Source: Pseudotamlana agarivorans
GTDB lineage: Bacteria; Bacteroidota; Bacteroidia; Flavobacteriales; Flavobacteriaceae
Length of the DNA: 64,000 nt
Direction: 5' to 3'
NCBI RefSeq assembly: GCF_018860245.1
Contig: NZ_JAHKPD010000018.1
Span: 453,206-517,205 of the forward strand
Positions 26,768-35,130 of this stretch are shown in pieces. The notes under the pieces are model-generated. The model had not been told where the DNA came from. It searched no databases and saw only the letters and a program-made list of their open reading frames with translations. The position numbers were made by a program, and so were the translations under genes. The stretch's first letter is position 1. The number at the start of each line of letters is the position of its first letter.

Positions 26768-26775
26768 TATCTTTG
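26768..26775 (+). promoter_or_regulatory. -7 promoter element (TATCTTTG) for dapF
   Basis: This exact TAnnTTTG match ends 9 nt before the ATG at 26785. It covers the TTG codon of the longest possible frame, which argues for the ATG at 26785. The leader would be only about 3-5 nt. Confidence 0.6.
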
Positions 26776-26784
26776 CGCCCTATT

Positions 26785-27558
26785 ATGCAACAGACTTTTT
26801 ATAAATACCAAGGAACAGGAAACGATTTTGTGATGATTGATAATCGTCAGCAAACATTCGACAAAAATAATACCAAACAAGTTGCTTTTTTATGTGACAG
26901 ACGTTTTGGTGTAGGTGCAGACGGACTTATTTTATTAGAAAATCATCCCGATTATGACTTTAAAATGGTGTACTACAACGCCGATGGAAACGAAAGTTCG
27001 ATGTGTGGGAATGGCGGACGTTGTTTAGTGGCCTTTGCTCAACAATTAGGTGTTATTACTAATAAAGCGGTTTTTGAGGCTATCGATGGCTTGCATCATG
27101 CAACTATTGAAAATGGTATCGTCAACCTACAAATGTTAGATGTTGATGTTGTTGAGAAATATGATAATCATGTTTTTTTAAATACAGGGTCGCCACATCA
27201 CGTACAGTTTGAAGAAAATATTCAAGATTTTGATATAAAAACAAAGGGGGCTGGAATTCGTTATGGCGCACCCTATAATGAAGCAGGAACGAATGTAAAC
27301 TTTGTTCAAAAAGTGTCTGACGACCTGTTTAGAGTTAGAACTTATGAGCGTGGTGTAGAAGATGAAACTTTATCTTGCGGAACAGGTGTTACGGCGGTAG
27401 CCATCGCCATGCACGCTACTGGAGAAACTCAAAGTAATAAAGTCAGTTTAAATGTAGAAGGTGGTAAACTTCAAGTGCGTTTTAATGTAGAAAACGGAAC
27501 TTATAATGATGTTTGGTTAATTGGCCCTGCTACTTATGTTTTTGAAGGTAAGATATGA
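26785..27558 (+). CDS. dapF: Diaminopimelate epimerase
   Basis: The product is 257 residues from the ATG at 26785, which lies just after a -7 box. The two catalytic cysteines are in SSMCGNGGRCLVAF near residue 73 and TLSCGTGVTAVA near 200. FYKYQGTGNDFVMIDN opens the protein as in the family. It interconverts LL- and meso-diaminopimelate for peptidoglycan and lysine. It begins a three-gene operon with a GNAT protein (4-bp ATGA overlap) and mltG, so two of the three products work on the cell wall. Confidence 0.96.
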   Translation: MQQTFYKYQGTGNDFVMIDNRQQTFDKNNTKQVAFLCDRRFGVGADGLILLENHPDYDFKMVYYNADGNESSMCGNGGRCLVAFAQQLGVITNKAVFEAIDGLHHATIENGIVNLQMLDVDVVEKYDNHVFLNTGSPHHVQFEENIQDFDIKTKGAGIRYGAPYNEAGTNVNFVQKVSDDLFRVRTYERGVEDETLSCGTGVTAVAIAMHATGETQSNKVSLNVEGGKLQVRFNVENGTYNDVWLIGPATYVFEGKI

Positions 27559-28079
27559 TAACTTTAAAAGGTGATACCATTTATTTGAGGGCTTTAGAAC
27601 CTGAAGATTTAGATTTTATCCATCAAGTGGAAAATGACGAAGCTATTTGGGAAATTAGCTGCACGCAAACACCTTATTCTAAGTTTCTTATTAAACAATA
27701 TTTAGAAAACGCACATAAAGATATTTACGAGGTCAAGCAATTGCGACTGGTCATTTCAAATTATAGTGATGAAGCTATTGGGTTGATTGATTTGTTCGAT
27801 TTCGATTTTAAAAATAAACGTGCCGGTGTTGGTATTTTAATTAAAACACCTAGCGATAGATTAAAAGGCTACGGCAACAAAGCTTTAGAATTGTTAATCG
27901 TTTATTGTTTTACACATTTAGATTTACATCAATTATATTGTAATATTTCAGAAGAAAACGAAGCTAGTATCAAATTGTTTTCCAATCATGGTTTTGAAAA
28001 AATCGGAATTAAAAAAGATTGGACTTTTGTGGGTGGCTCATTTAGAAACGAATATTTATTTCAACTTATTAATAATTAA
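27555..28079 (+). CDS. GNAT family N-acetyltransferase (RimJ/RimL-like)
   Basis: The product has 174 residues. It begins LKGDTIYLRALEPEDLDFIH, typical of RimJ/RimL-type GNATs. The acetyl-CoA site is approximated by RAGVGILIKTPSDRLKGYGNKAL near residue 95, and the C-terminal beta-bulge has NISEENEASIKLFSNHGFEKIG. The acceptor (protein N-terminus, ribosomal protein or small molecule) is unknown. It overlaps dapF by 4 bp and abuts mltG with no gap, so it is translationally linked to both. Confidence 0.88.
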   Translation: MITLKGDTIYLRALEPEDLDFIHQVENDEAIWEISCTQTPYSKFLIKQYLENAHKDIYEVKQLRLVISNYSDEAIGLIDLFDFDFKNKRAGVGILIKTPSDRLKGYGNKALELLIVYCFTHLDLHQLYCNISEENEASIKLFSNHGFEKIGIKKDWTFVGGSFRNEYLFQLINN

Positions 28080-29123
28080 ATGTACATAAAAAAAATACTT
28101 CTTGTCATTGTTGGTTTAGGGCTTGTTGCCGCTGTTTTTTTTGCAAATTTTGTTTACAAAGCCATGTTGAAACCCAATACGGCTTTTAATAATGAATCGG
28201 CTTATATTTTTATACCTTCTGGTGCAACGTATCAAGATGTTCGCACACAATTAGAGCCTTTACTAATCGATATTGAATGCTTTGATGCTTTAGCAAAGCA
28301 AAAAAAATACGTTAGCAACATAAAAGCTGGTCGTTATGAGATTAGAAAAGGCATGAACAATAACGATATTATTAATTCTATTAGAAGCAAAAATTTACCA
28401 ATACGTTTGTCTTTTAACAATCAAGAAAGTCTAGAAAAATTAGCAGGACGTGTTTCTGAGCAAATAGAAGCGGATAGCTTGTCTTTGTTAAAAGTGATGA
28501 CAGATCCTACATTTTTAGATTCAAATTCATTTACTTCGGCTACAGCTTTGGGAATGTACGTTCCTAATAGTTATGAGTTCTTTTGGAATACTTCAGCCGA
28601 AGGCTTTAGAGATCGCATGCTGAAAGAATATAAGGCGTTTTGGAACCCAACACGGCTTAAAAAAGCAGCGGCGATGAAGTTAACTGTGAGCCAGGTAATT
28701 GCCTTAGCGTCTATTGTTCATGAAGAGTCTAAACAGGCACCTGAGCTCCCTCGAATTGCTGGTGTTTACATGAATAGAATTAAAGTAGGTATGCCTTTAC
28801 AAGCAGATCCAACACTTAAATATGCTGCATATCAACTTCCAGAATACAAGAATACGGTCATAAAACGTGTCTTAAATGTGCATAAAGAAATTGATTCACC
28901 ATACAATACTTATATACACCGTGGATTACCTCCGGGGTTAATTGCTATGCCGGATATTACGGCAATTGATGCTGTTTTAAACTTCGAAAAGCATGATTAT
29001 TATTATTTTGTCGCAGATGCAAAACGTCTTGGTTTTCATAAATTCGGTAAAACTCTTGCTCAGCACAACAGAAATGCTGCTGAATATTGGCGTTACTTAA
29101 ATTCTCAAAATATCAGGAAGTAA
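28080..29123 (+). CDS. mltG: Endolytic murein transglycosylase MltG
   Basis: The product has 347 residues. One N-terminal membrane helix (LLVIVGLGLVAAVFFANFVY) precedes a LysM-like region (residues about 40-120), then the YceG catalytic domain. The catalytic Glu is expected in ASIVHEESKQAPELPRIAGV near residue 220, followed by GMPLQADPTLKYA and the SPYNTYIHRGLPPGLI loop. It cuts nascent glycan strands and ends their elongation at the inner membrane. It is the last gene of the dapF operon. Confidence 0.94.
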   Translation: MYIKKILLVIVGLGLVAAVFFANFVYKAMLKPNTAFNNESAYIFIPSGATYQDVRTQLEPLLIDIECFDALAKQKKYVSNIKAGRYEIRKGMNNNDIINSIRSKNLPIRLSFNNQESLEKLAGRVSEQIEADSLSLLKVMTDPTFLDSNSFTSATALGMYVPNSYEFFWNTSAEGFRDRMLKEYKAFWNPTRLKKAAAMKLTVSQVIALASIVHEESKQAPELPRIAGVYMNRIKVGMPLQADPTLKYAAYQLPEYKNTVIKRVLNVHKEIDSPYNTYIHRGLPPGLIAMPDITAIDAVLNFEKHDYYYFVADAKRLGFHKFGKTLAQHNRNAAEYWRYLNSQNIRK

Positions 29124-29920
29124 CCTGAACCCTACATTCCGTTTTTTAAAATATTAAATACATCCATTTAATCTAGAATTACGTATAAGACTTTTACATA
29201 GGTAAAAATAATTTTATACGATTTAGAATTAAAGTTATTGTAATAAGGACCGTTTTTCTTTCGATATCATTTGTAAAAAACGGCATATAAGGCCATGCAT
29301 ATTTTTAAAATTCTTTTTAAGAAAAAAATCACACCCCAATTATTCGGGACACGTTATTTCCTTTTAAGGTTATTTCAGTTTTTACCTGGTAGGTTAGCGA
29401 CATGATATGTCGCAAGAATTATTGGTGTATGGTCGTAAATTTATACCATATTTGAAGCTTAAAGTAGTTAAAAAAGCGTTTAATGGACTATTTTGTGGTT
29501 AAAAAAGCGCAAGATGGTATTTAAAAATCATGGTTTTTTCAAAGTATTTGTTGAAGAGGTTGATTTTTAAGACATGAACTATTTGTAACTATTTAGAAGA
29601 GACTTATTAAGCTTGCTAAATTTAATCTTGTTTGTTGGCATATGTTTTTGTTAATGTAAAACTTTGTTATATAAAGGTTTATAGTAAAATATATGAATTG
29701 ATTTTAAGGTTAAGTGATTGTTTAAGTTTGAATTTAATGTATAAAATTAGCATATTTTAACGGTTAAATCTTAATAAAAATGTGTGTATTTCATCTATTG
29801 TTCAATAAAAACAAACACTTAAACGATTAATTTTGAAGTTATTAATAAAAAGCTTAATTTTGCGGGCTCAAATTTGAAGGGTGATTTTATATTAAAAACA
29901 CATCGAAAAAATTTAAAATT
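29124..29920. other. Long intergenic region with no supported gene
   Basis: These 797 bp lie between mltG and the lysozyme-like gene. Only short frames occur on the plus strand (36 codons from 29295, 31 codons from 29407), and neither has convincing composition or a start signal. A 7-bp hairpin GCGACAT/ATGTCGC lies at 29397-29413, and GTTAAAAAAGCG is repeated at 29467 and 29498. The 3' end holds a good promoter. It may contain an untranslated leader, a small RNA or decayed sequence; none is demonstrable by eye. Confidence 0.5.
29832..29862 (+). promoter_or_regulatory. Canonical promoter (TTTG-N19-TAATTTTG) for the lysozyme-like gene
   Basis: TTTG at 29832-29835 and TAATTTTG at 29855-29862 have the ideal Bacteroidota spacing of 19 nt. 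The -7 box ends 58 nt before the ATG at 29921. The -33 part is itself the end of another TAATTTTG (29828-29835). Confidence 0.75.
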
Positions 29921-30577
29921 ATGGTAAAAAATATTGCAAGTATTGGAATTCTCGCACTTACAATATCAGCACTATTGTATTTTTCGTTTGGAACAAACGA
30001 AACTTTTGATTCGAGTAAATATTCTACAGAGGGGTTAGATTTAGATTATACGGTTAGTTTAGATGTTATAGATGAAAGTACGGCACCTGAAAAGTATAAT
30101 GAGGAAATTTTCACACCATATTTAGGAAAATCTTTCGTAGGTTTTAAAGAAGCTTTAGCTTTTAAAGAATCACGAGGGAAATATTCGGTAGTGAATACTT
30201 ATGGTTATATGGGTAAATACCAATTTGGTAAGAGCACATTAAAATTATTAGGGGTGCATAACTCAGATGATTTTTTAAGCAGTCCGAGATTACAGGAAAA
30301 TGCTTTTATTGCGAATACATCACGAAATAAATGGGTTTTAAGACGTGATATCAAGAACTTTGTTGGAAAACGAGTAAATGGTATCTTAGTTACTGAATCT
30401 GGTATTTTAGCTGCTGCGCATTTAGCAGGTCCTGGTAGTGTGAAAAAATTCCTTAGAAGTTACGGTATCGATAACTTTTCTGATGGCTACGGTACTACTG
30501 TTGGTCATTACATGAAACGTTTTTCTGGTTACGATACGTCTTTTATTAAACCGGATAAAAAAGCAAAAGCGATCTAA
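29921..30577 (+). CDS. Lysozyme-like (lytic transglycosylase fold) membrane-anchored protein
   Basis: The product has 218 residues. An N-terminal membrane or signal segment (IASIGILALTISALLYFSF) is followed by a linker and a lysozyme-like domain from residue about 75. The Glu in ALAFKESRGKYSVVN is positioned like the catalytic acid of GH23 enzymes, and GYMGKYQFGKSTL matches the SLT-type GxxQF motif. Later AAHLAGPGSVKKFL matches the C-terminal helix. It probably cuts peptidoglycan in the periplasm. It has its own promoter and converges on the RsmI-like gene. Confidence 0.75.
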   Translation: MVKNIASIGILALTISALLYFSFGTNETFDSSKYSTEGLDLDYTVSLDVIDESTAPEKYNEEIFTPYLGKSFVGFKEALAFKESRGKYSVVNTYGYMGKYQFGKSTLKLLGVHNSDDFLSSPRLQENAFIANTSRNKWVLRRDIKNFVGKRVNGILVTESGILAAAHLAGPGSVKKFLRSYGIDNFSDGYGTTVGHYMKRFSGYDTSFIKPDKKAKAI

Positions 30578-30586
30578 AAAAAACGT

Positions 30587-31297
30587 TTAGTTTTTATGAA
30601 TTATAAATATGGTAGGTCTTTTATGAAGGTCTATCATATTTTTTTTCCATTGCTTTGCAGTTTGTGTTTTTATAAATTCTGTAGGAAGTGTAATATCGCA
30701 AGCCACGCAAACATGCGTGTTGTTTTCTAGTATATTGGCTAGATCTTCAATCATTTTATTATTACGGTATGGTGTTTCAATAAATAACTGAGATTGGTTA
30801 TGATCAAAAGATAGGCGTTCTAATCGTTTAAGTTCATTTTTACGTTCGCCTTTATCAATAGGAAGGTAGCCGTTAAATGCAAAACTTTGCCCGTTCATTC
30901 CAGAACTCATAATAGCCATTAATATAGAAGATGGTCCAACTAAAGGTACTACTTTTATGTTTTTATCATGGGCGATTTTAACAACATCGGCTCCAGGGTC
31001 GGCTACACCAGGGCAACCTGCTTCCGAGAGTAAACCTATCGTAACACCTTCTTCGCAGGGCTTTAAAAAACTAGGAAGTTCGCTAACATCGGTGTGTTTG
31101 TTAAGTAGAAATAGCTTTAATGAAGGTTGTGATTTTTCAGGACAGATTTTCTTAATAAATCGTCGTGCTGTTTTCTCGTTCTCTACAATAAATGTGTCCG
31201 TTTGCTCTATGATTTTTTTAACCGTTATCGGGAGTACTTCCATGGGGTCGTTTTCGCCTAAGGTTGTTGGGATTAGATAGAGTTTTCCGAGAGTCAT
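30587..31297 (-). CDS. RsmI-like SAM-dependent methyltransferase (tetrapyrrole methylase fold)
   Basis: The product has 236 residues. It has the RsmI-type features LYLIPTTLGENDP at the N-terminus, the SAM-binding GLLSEAGCPGVADPGADVV near residue 90, VPLVGPSSILMAIMSSG and the FIETPYRNNKM segment near 175. It is shorter than E. coli RsmI (286) and may be a Bacteroidota paralogue, so methylation of 16S rRNA C1402 is likely but not certain. The start codon sits at the end of a 15-A tract and nine 8-bp tandem repeats, an unusual leader. It ends the dnaA gene group. Confidence 0.85.
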   Translation of the reverse strand: MTLGKLYLIPTTLGENDPMEVLPITVKKIIEQTDTFIVENEKTARRFIKKICPEKSQPSLKLFLLNKHTDVSELPSFLKPCEEGVTIGLLSEAGCPGVADPGADVVKIAHDKNIKVVPLVGPSSILMAIMSSGMNGQSFAFNGYLPIDKGERKNELKRLERLSFDHNQSQLFIETPYRNNKMIEDLANILENNTHVCVACDITLPTEFIKTQTAKQWKKNMIDLHKRPTIFIIHKN

Positions 31298-31384
31298 TTT
31301 TTTTTTTTTTTAGTTAAGTGGTTAAGTGGTTAAGTGGTTAAGTGGTTAGGTAGTTAAGTAGTTACGTAGTTAAGTGGTTAAGGG
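31298..31384 (-). repeat. 8-bp tandem repeat (9 units) plus poly-A tract upstream of the RsmI-like gene
   Basis: Nine consecutive 8-mers run from 31313 to 31384. Five are GTTAAGTG and the others differ at one or two bases (GTTAGGTA, GTTAAGTA, GTTACGTA, GTTAAGGG). On the gene strand they are followed by CT and then 15 A residues ending in the A of the ATG. Both elements lie between the phosphatase stop (31412) and the RsmI-like start. Confidence 0.93.
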
Positions 31385-31411
31385 GGGCTTCGCGAGCTCA
31401 GCGTTTAGGTG

Positions 31412-31870
31412 TTAATGTTTGTTTAAATCGTTTGCAATTTTTGTGCAGGCTTCCTCTAGTATATTATAAACATTTTGAAAACCATCGTCTCCGCCATAAT
31501 AAGGGTCTGGGACGTCAAAATTTTCATTTGGGTAAACCTCGTTAAGGATAAATTTCACCTTGCTACGATCGTCATCGTTTCGTGCTAAATCTAATACATT
31601 TTGGTTGTTAGATGCATCCATTACATAAATGTAATCAAATCGATCAAAATCTGAAGCAACAAATTGTCTCCCTTTTAATTTTGAAATATTTAAACCGTGT
31701 TTTTTTGCTACAGCAATTGAACGTCTATCTGGGGCAGAGCCTATATGATAACTCGCAGTGCCTGCAGAATCTACAGTAAAATCTTCAGAAGGTAATTTTG
31801 ACTTTAGGATACCTTCAGCTAGGGGAGAACGGCAAATGTTTCCCAAGCAAACCATCAATATATGAGTCAT
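31412..31870 (-). CDS. Low-molecular-weight protein-tyrosine phosphatase
   Basis: The product has 152 residues. The phosphatase P-loop MVCLGNICRSPLAEG lies at residues 6-20 with the catalytic Cys and Arg (C-x5-R-S). The general acid is in VPDPYYGGDDGF near residue 123. It dephosphorylates tyrosine or arginine residues, or small phosphoesters, in the cytoplasm. It begins 12 bp after dnaA on the same strand, so it is cotranscribed with it. No partner kinase gene is next to it. Confidence 0.95.
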   Translation of the reverse strand: MTHILMVCLGNICRSPLAEGILKSKLPSEDFTVDSAGTASYHIGSAPDRRSIAVAKKHGLNISKLKGRQFVASDFDRFDYIYVMDASNNQNVLDLARNDDDRSKVKFILNEVYPNENFDVPDPYYGGDDGFQNVYNILEEACTKIANDLNKH

Positions 31871-31882
31871 GATGAAAAAGTT

Positions 31883-33310
31883 TTAAACAGAAAGTTTTTT
31901 TGTAATGTCTTCAACATATTTCTTAAACTGTTTATCTGTTGAAGATAGATTGTCAACTGTTTTACAAGCATGTAAAACTGTAGCGTGATCTCTTTTTCCT
32001 ATTTGAGATCCTATACTTGCTAACGATGCTTTAGTGTATTTCTTGGCAAAAAACATGGCTATTTGTCTAGCTTGTACAATATGACGTTTTCTAGTTTTGG
32101 ATTGTAAAGTGTCTATATCCATTTGGAAATAATCGGAGACCACTTTTTGAATATAATCTATTGAAACTTCGCGCTTAGTGTTTTTTACAAACTTCTCTAC
32201 AATGACACGGGCTAAATCTATAGTGATTTCTTTCTTGTTGAAAGACGATTGCGCAATTAAAGAAATAATAGCACCTTCTAATTCACGAACATTAGATTTT
32301 ATATTTTTCGCGACATAATCAATAATATCTTCAGGCATTTCAACACCGTCACGATACAGTTTGTTTTTTAGAATTGAAACACGGGTTTCGAAATCTGGAT
32401 TTTGTAATTCGGCAGAAAGACCCCATTTGAAGCGAGACAATAAACGCTGTTCAATGTCCTGCATGTCTACAGGTGCTTTGTCACTGGTTAAGATAACTTG
32501 TTTACCGTTTTGGTGTAAATGGTTAAATATATGGAAAAATACATCTTGAGTTCCTGTTTTTCCAGATAGGAATTGCACGTCGTCAATAATTAAAACATCA
32601 ATGATTTGATAAAAGTGAATAAAATCATTTCTGTTATTCTTCTTTACCGCATCTATATATTGTTGTGTGAATTTTTCAGCAGAAATATATAAAACAGTCT
32701 TTTCTGGGTACTTGTCCTTAATATCTACACCAATAGCGTGTGCTAAGTGTGTTTTTCCTAAGCCAACACCTCCAAAAATTAATAAGGGATTAAATGATGT
32801 TCCTCCTGGTTTAGCTGCAACAGCTAATCCTGCACTACGTGCCAGTCGGTTAGAATCTCCTTCTAGGAAATTTTCAAAACTGTAATTCGGATTAAGTTGC
32901 GATTCAATCTTTACATTTCTAATACCTGGAATTACAAATGGATTGCGTAATTCTGGACTTTTATTGTTAAGTGGGATATCAACATTTTGCGATTTTACAG
33001 CAGAACGGTTTGAACTTGGAATTTTTTCTGTGAAAGGTTGCTTATTGCCGTAAGTGTTTTCCATTCTAATAATGTAAACCAATTTGGCTGTTTCTCCTAA
33101 CTCCTTTGTGAGTGAAACTTTAAGGATTTTTACATAATGTTCTTCAAGCCATTCGTAAAAAAATTTACTTGGTACTTGAATACTTAACGCAGCGCCTGTT
33201 AACTTAACTGCAACAATTGGCTCAAACCATGTTTTGTATGCTTGCGGTTGGATGTTATCCTTTATAAATTCAAGACAGTTATTCCATACCGATTGCGCAG
33301 TTACACTCAT
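31883..33310 (-). CDS. dnaA: Chromosomal replication initiator DnaA
   Basis: The product has 475 residues. Domain I starts SVWNNCLEFIKDNIQPQAYKT-like. Domain III has Walker A GGVGLGKTHLAHAI near residue 180, Walker B LIIDDVQFLSGK near 245 and a sensor II region with VRELEGAI near 342. Domain IV ends with the DNA-binding signature KRDHATVLHACKTVDNL near 440. It binds DnaA boxes and opens oriC. The upstream gap (33311-33494) has no TTATCCACA boxes, so the origin is probably not directly upstream. Confidence 0.97.
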   Translation of the reverse strand: MSVTAQSVWNNCLEFIKDNIQPQAYKTWFEPIVAVKLTGAALSIQVPSKFFYEWLEEHYVKILKVSLTKELGETAKLVYIIRMENTYGNKQPFTEKIPSSNRSAVKSQNVDIPLNNKSPELRNPFVIPGIRNVKIESQLNPNYSFENFLEGDSNRLARSAGLAVAAKPGGTSFNPLLIFGGVGLGKTHLAHAIGVDIKDKYPEKTVLYISAEKFTQQYIDAVKKNNRNDFIHFYQIIDVLIIDDVQFLSGKTGTQDVFFHIFNHLHQNGKQVILTSDKAPVDMQDIEQRLLSRFKWGLSAELQNPDFETRVSILKNKLYRDGVEMPEDIIDYVAKNIKSNVRELEGAIISLIAQSSFNKKEITIDLARVIVEKFVKNTKREVSIDYIQKVVSDYFQMDIDTLQSKTRKRHIVQARQIAMFFAKKYTKASLASIGSQIGKRDHATVLHACKTVDNLSSTDKQFKKYVEDITKKLSV

Positions 33311-33494
33311 TATTGTTAATTATAGGTTTTATTGTTAGTTAGAAATAAGCAAAGAGTGAACTCTTCGTGCCCTCTTTTATAGTGGGGCAAATATGTGAAC
33401 AAAAATCTTAAAAAAAAAATGAAATGCTATTGAATATTTAGATTTTTTTCCTCATGTTTAACCTCTAGCCGAAGCTACAAAAAAATATCCAATT

Positions 33495-33908
33495 ATGTTT
33501 ATGAAATTCGATGAAATACAAATAAGAGTGCGATATGGAGAGACCGATCAGATGGGGGTTGTTTATCACGGGAATTATGCGTTATACCTTGAAATGGGGC
33601 GTATTGAGTGGCTTCGTAGGATTGGCGTGTCTTATAAGCAAATGGAAGAAGATGGGGTGATGCTTCCTGTAGTTTCAATGTCGTTAAACTATAAAAAATC
33701 AGCGGGTTATGATGATGTAATTAATGTTAAAACTCAACTAAAAAGGACGCCTTCTGTTAAGATTGAGTTTGACTATGAAATTACTAATGAAAAGGGTGAA
33801 ATTTTAACAACGGCGAACACAATTTTAGTTTTTATCGATAAGAAAACAAATAAACCTACTAGGCCGCCAAAATATATTTTAGATGCTATTGCAGAGTTAT
33901 CTAAATAG
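33495..33908 (+). CDS. Acyl-CoA thioesterase, YbgC/4HBT hotdog family
   Basis: The product has 137 residues; a start two codons later (MKFDEIQIRVRY) is possible. The hotdog signature is RVRYGETDQMGVVYHGNYALYLEMGRIEWLR-like at residues about 10-40, where the Asp of ETDQMG is catalytic. Members hydrolyse acyl-CoA or 4-hydroxybenzoyl-CoA, and YbgC associates with the Tol-Pal system in other bacteria, but no tol genes lie nearby. It is divergent from dnaA and overlaps the end of yigZ by 8 bp. Confidence 0.93.
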   Translation: MFMKFDEIQIRVRYGETDQMGVVYHGNYALYLEMGRIEWLRRIGVSYKQMEEDGVMLPVVSMSLNYKKSAGYDDVINVKTQLKRTPSVKIEFDYEITNEKGEILTTANTILVFIDKKTNKPTRPPKYILDAIAELSK

Positions 33909-34509
33909 CTTTTATTTTTATCTCGTATAAGTTGTTAAAAATGTCAAATATTGTCTCAGCTTCTTTTTTTCTAATAGAAATGGTTATTTGGCAATCCAGT
34001 TCTAGTATCTGATTGGTAATATTTAATTTTTTCTCCTTGATAATACGCATTACCGTATTCATGTTTTTGTAATCGAAAGTGATGCGGTAATCAATATTAA
34101 TGGTCTTTTTAATAATTTTTGAAGCCTCTAGAGTTAATTGTGCAGAAGTTCTGTAAGAACTTATTAATCCGCCAACACCTAATTTAACACCTCCAAAATA
34201 ACGTACCACAACAATGAGGATGTTGGTTACATCAAAAGATTGTATTTGTCCGTAAATGGGCATTCCTGCAGAATTACTAGGTTCTCCATCATCATTAGCG
34301 CGATAAGAAATGGTTTCTGTTCCTAATTGGTAGGCGTAACACCAATGTCTTGCGGAATGATGATCCTTTTTTACTTCAATTAAGCAGTTTTTTACGTCTT
34401 CTTCTGTTTTAACAGGGAAAGCGAATCCGAAGAATTTACTGTTTTTTTCTTTAAACAATGTGGGTTCGGGAGACTTGGTAATGGTTTTGTATGTGTCGTT
34501 TTCTGTCAA
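33901..34509 (-). CDS. YigZ/IMPACT family protein
   Basis: The product has 202 residues. The N-terminal IMPACT domain has FKEKNSKFFGFAFPVKTEED, HHSARHWCYAYQLG near 50 and the core DDGEPSNSAGMPIYGQI near 75, then VVVRYFGGVKLGVGGLISSYR. A small C-terminal DUF1949-like domain follows. The eukaryotic relative regulates GCN2, but the bacterial role is unsettled. It follows the HAD phosphatase gene by 9 bp in the minus-strand group with ribD. Confidence 0.93.
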   Translation of the reverse strand: MTENDTYKTITKSPEPTLFKEKNSKFFGFAFPVKTEEDVKNCLIEVKKDHHSARHWCYAYQLGTETISYRANDDGEPSNSAGMPIYGQIQSFDVTNILIVVVRYFGGVKLGVGGLISSYRTSAQLTLEASKIIKKTINIDYRITFDYKNMNTVMRIIKEKKLNITNQILELDCQITISIRKKEAETIFDIFNNLYEIKIKAI

Positions 34510-34518
34510 AAAATAGCT

Positions 34519-35130
34519 TTAAAATAAGTTGCTTTTTGTTTCAAATAGTGTGCAAACGTCTTCGCTTTCTGGGTTTATATGCCAAGTTTTAAAATTTAGA
34601 GCATCCGCACTAATAATATTATCTTTATTGTCGTCTATAAAAAGACATTCTTCAGCTTTAAGGTTGTTTTCTTCTAAAACAAATTCGAAAATGTCATAAT
34701 TTGGTTTTGCTAAATTGATTTCGTGAGAAAGATAAAATTTATCAAAACAGTTTTTAAATTCATCAAAAAAGTTAACCTGTGCCTTAATGTGTTCTATGTG
34801 AAGTTCGTTAGTATTGCTTAGTAGAATGATTTTGTATTTTGAAGTTGCTTTTAATTCTTTTAAAAACTCCAAACGCTTTGGCGGAAAATGTTTCAACATG
34901 TAGTTCCAAACATCTTTAATTTCCTCTTTTGAGAGTTTTGGGAAATTTTCAGCATAAAAATCTAAAAATTCATCTGTGGAAATGAGTCCTTGTTCGTAGA
35001 AACTATTGAAGGCTTGAATTTCTTCTGAAAAAGTATCAATTTCAAGAGTTTCAAAAGCATATTGTTGTGATCCTGGAATATCTAGATTAATAAATACGTT
35101 TCCAAAGTCGAATATAATGGTTTTAATCAT
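34519..35130 (-). CDS. HAD-superfamily hydrolase (YihX-like phosphatase)
   Basis: The product has 203 residues. Motif I is IIFDFGNVFINLD at the N-terminus (nucleophile Asp in DFGNV), motif II is IILLSNTNELH near 105, the Lys is in INLAKPNYDIF near 145 and motif III is CLFIDDNKDNI near 165. The DFGNV form matches YihX-type sugar-phosphate phosphatases. Its start overlaps the ribD end by 8 bp, so it might supply the phosphatase that acts in riboflavin synthesis between the RibD and RibH steps, which is inference from position. Confidence 0.9.
   Translation of the reverse strand: MIKTIIFDFGNVFINLDIPGSQQYAFETLEIDTFSEEIQAFNSFYEQGLISTDEFLDFYAENFPKLSKEEIKDVWNYMLKHFPPKRLEFLKELKATSKYKIILLSNTNELHIEHIKAQVNFFDEFKNCFDKFYLSHEINLAKPNYDIFEFVLEENNLKAEECLFIDDNKDNIISADALNFKTWHINPESEDVCTLFETKSNLF

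Noticed and set aside
29249-29283. CCGTTTTT...AAAAACGG inverted pair as mltG terminator
   Set aside because: The stem lacks GC-rich content and a T-run after the second arm, and it is 125 bp from the stop.
29295-29405. 36-codon plus-strand frame in the long gap after mltG
   Set aside because: It has no promoter box close to it and no recognisable motif. I cannot separate it from chance in AT-rich DNA.
30957-31280. Plus-strand 107-codon frame
   Set aside because: It is the mirror of the RsmI-like gene and has no domain motifs.
31313-31384. Tandem repeat as a possible CRISPR array
   Set aside because: The units are 8 bp and directly adjacent without spacers, so this is a microsatellite and not CRISPR.
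33311-33494. oriC next to dnaA
   Set aside because: No DnaA-box-like 9-mers, and no AT-rich unwinding element beyond the general background.
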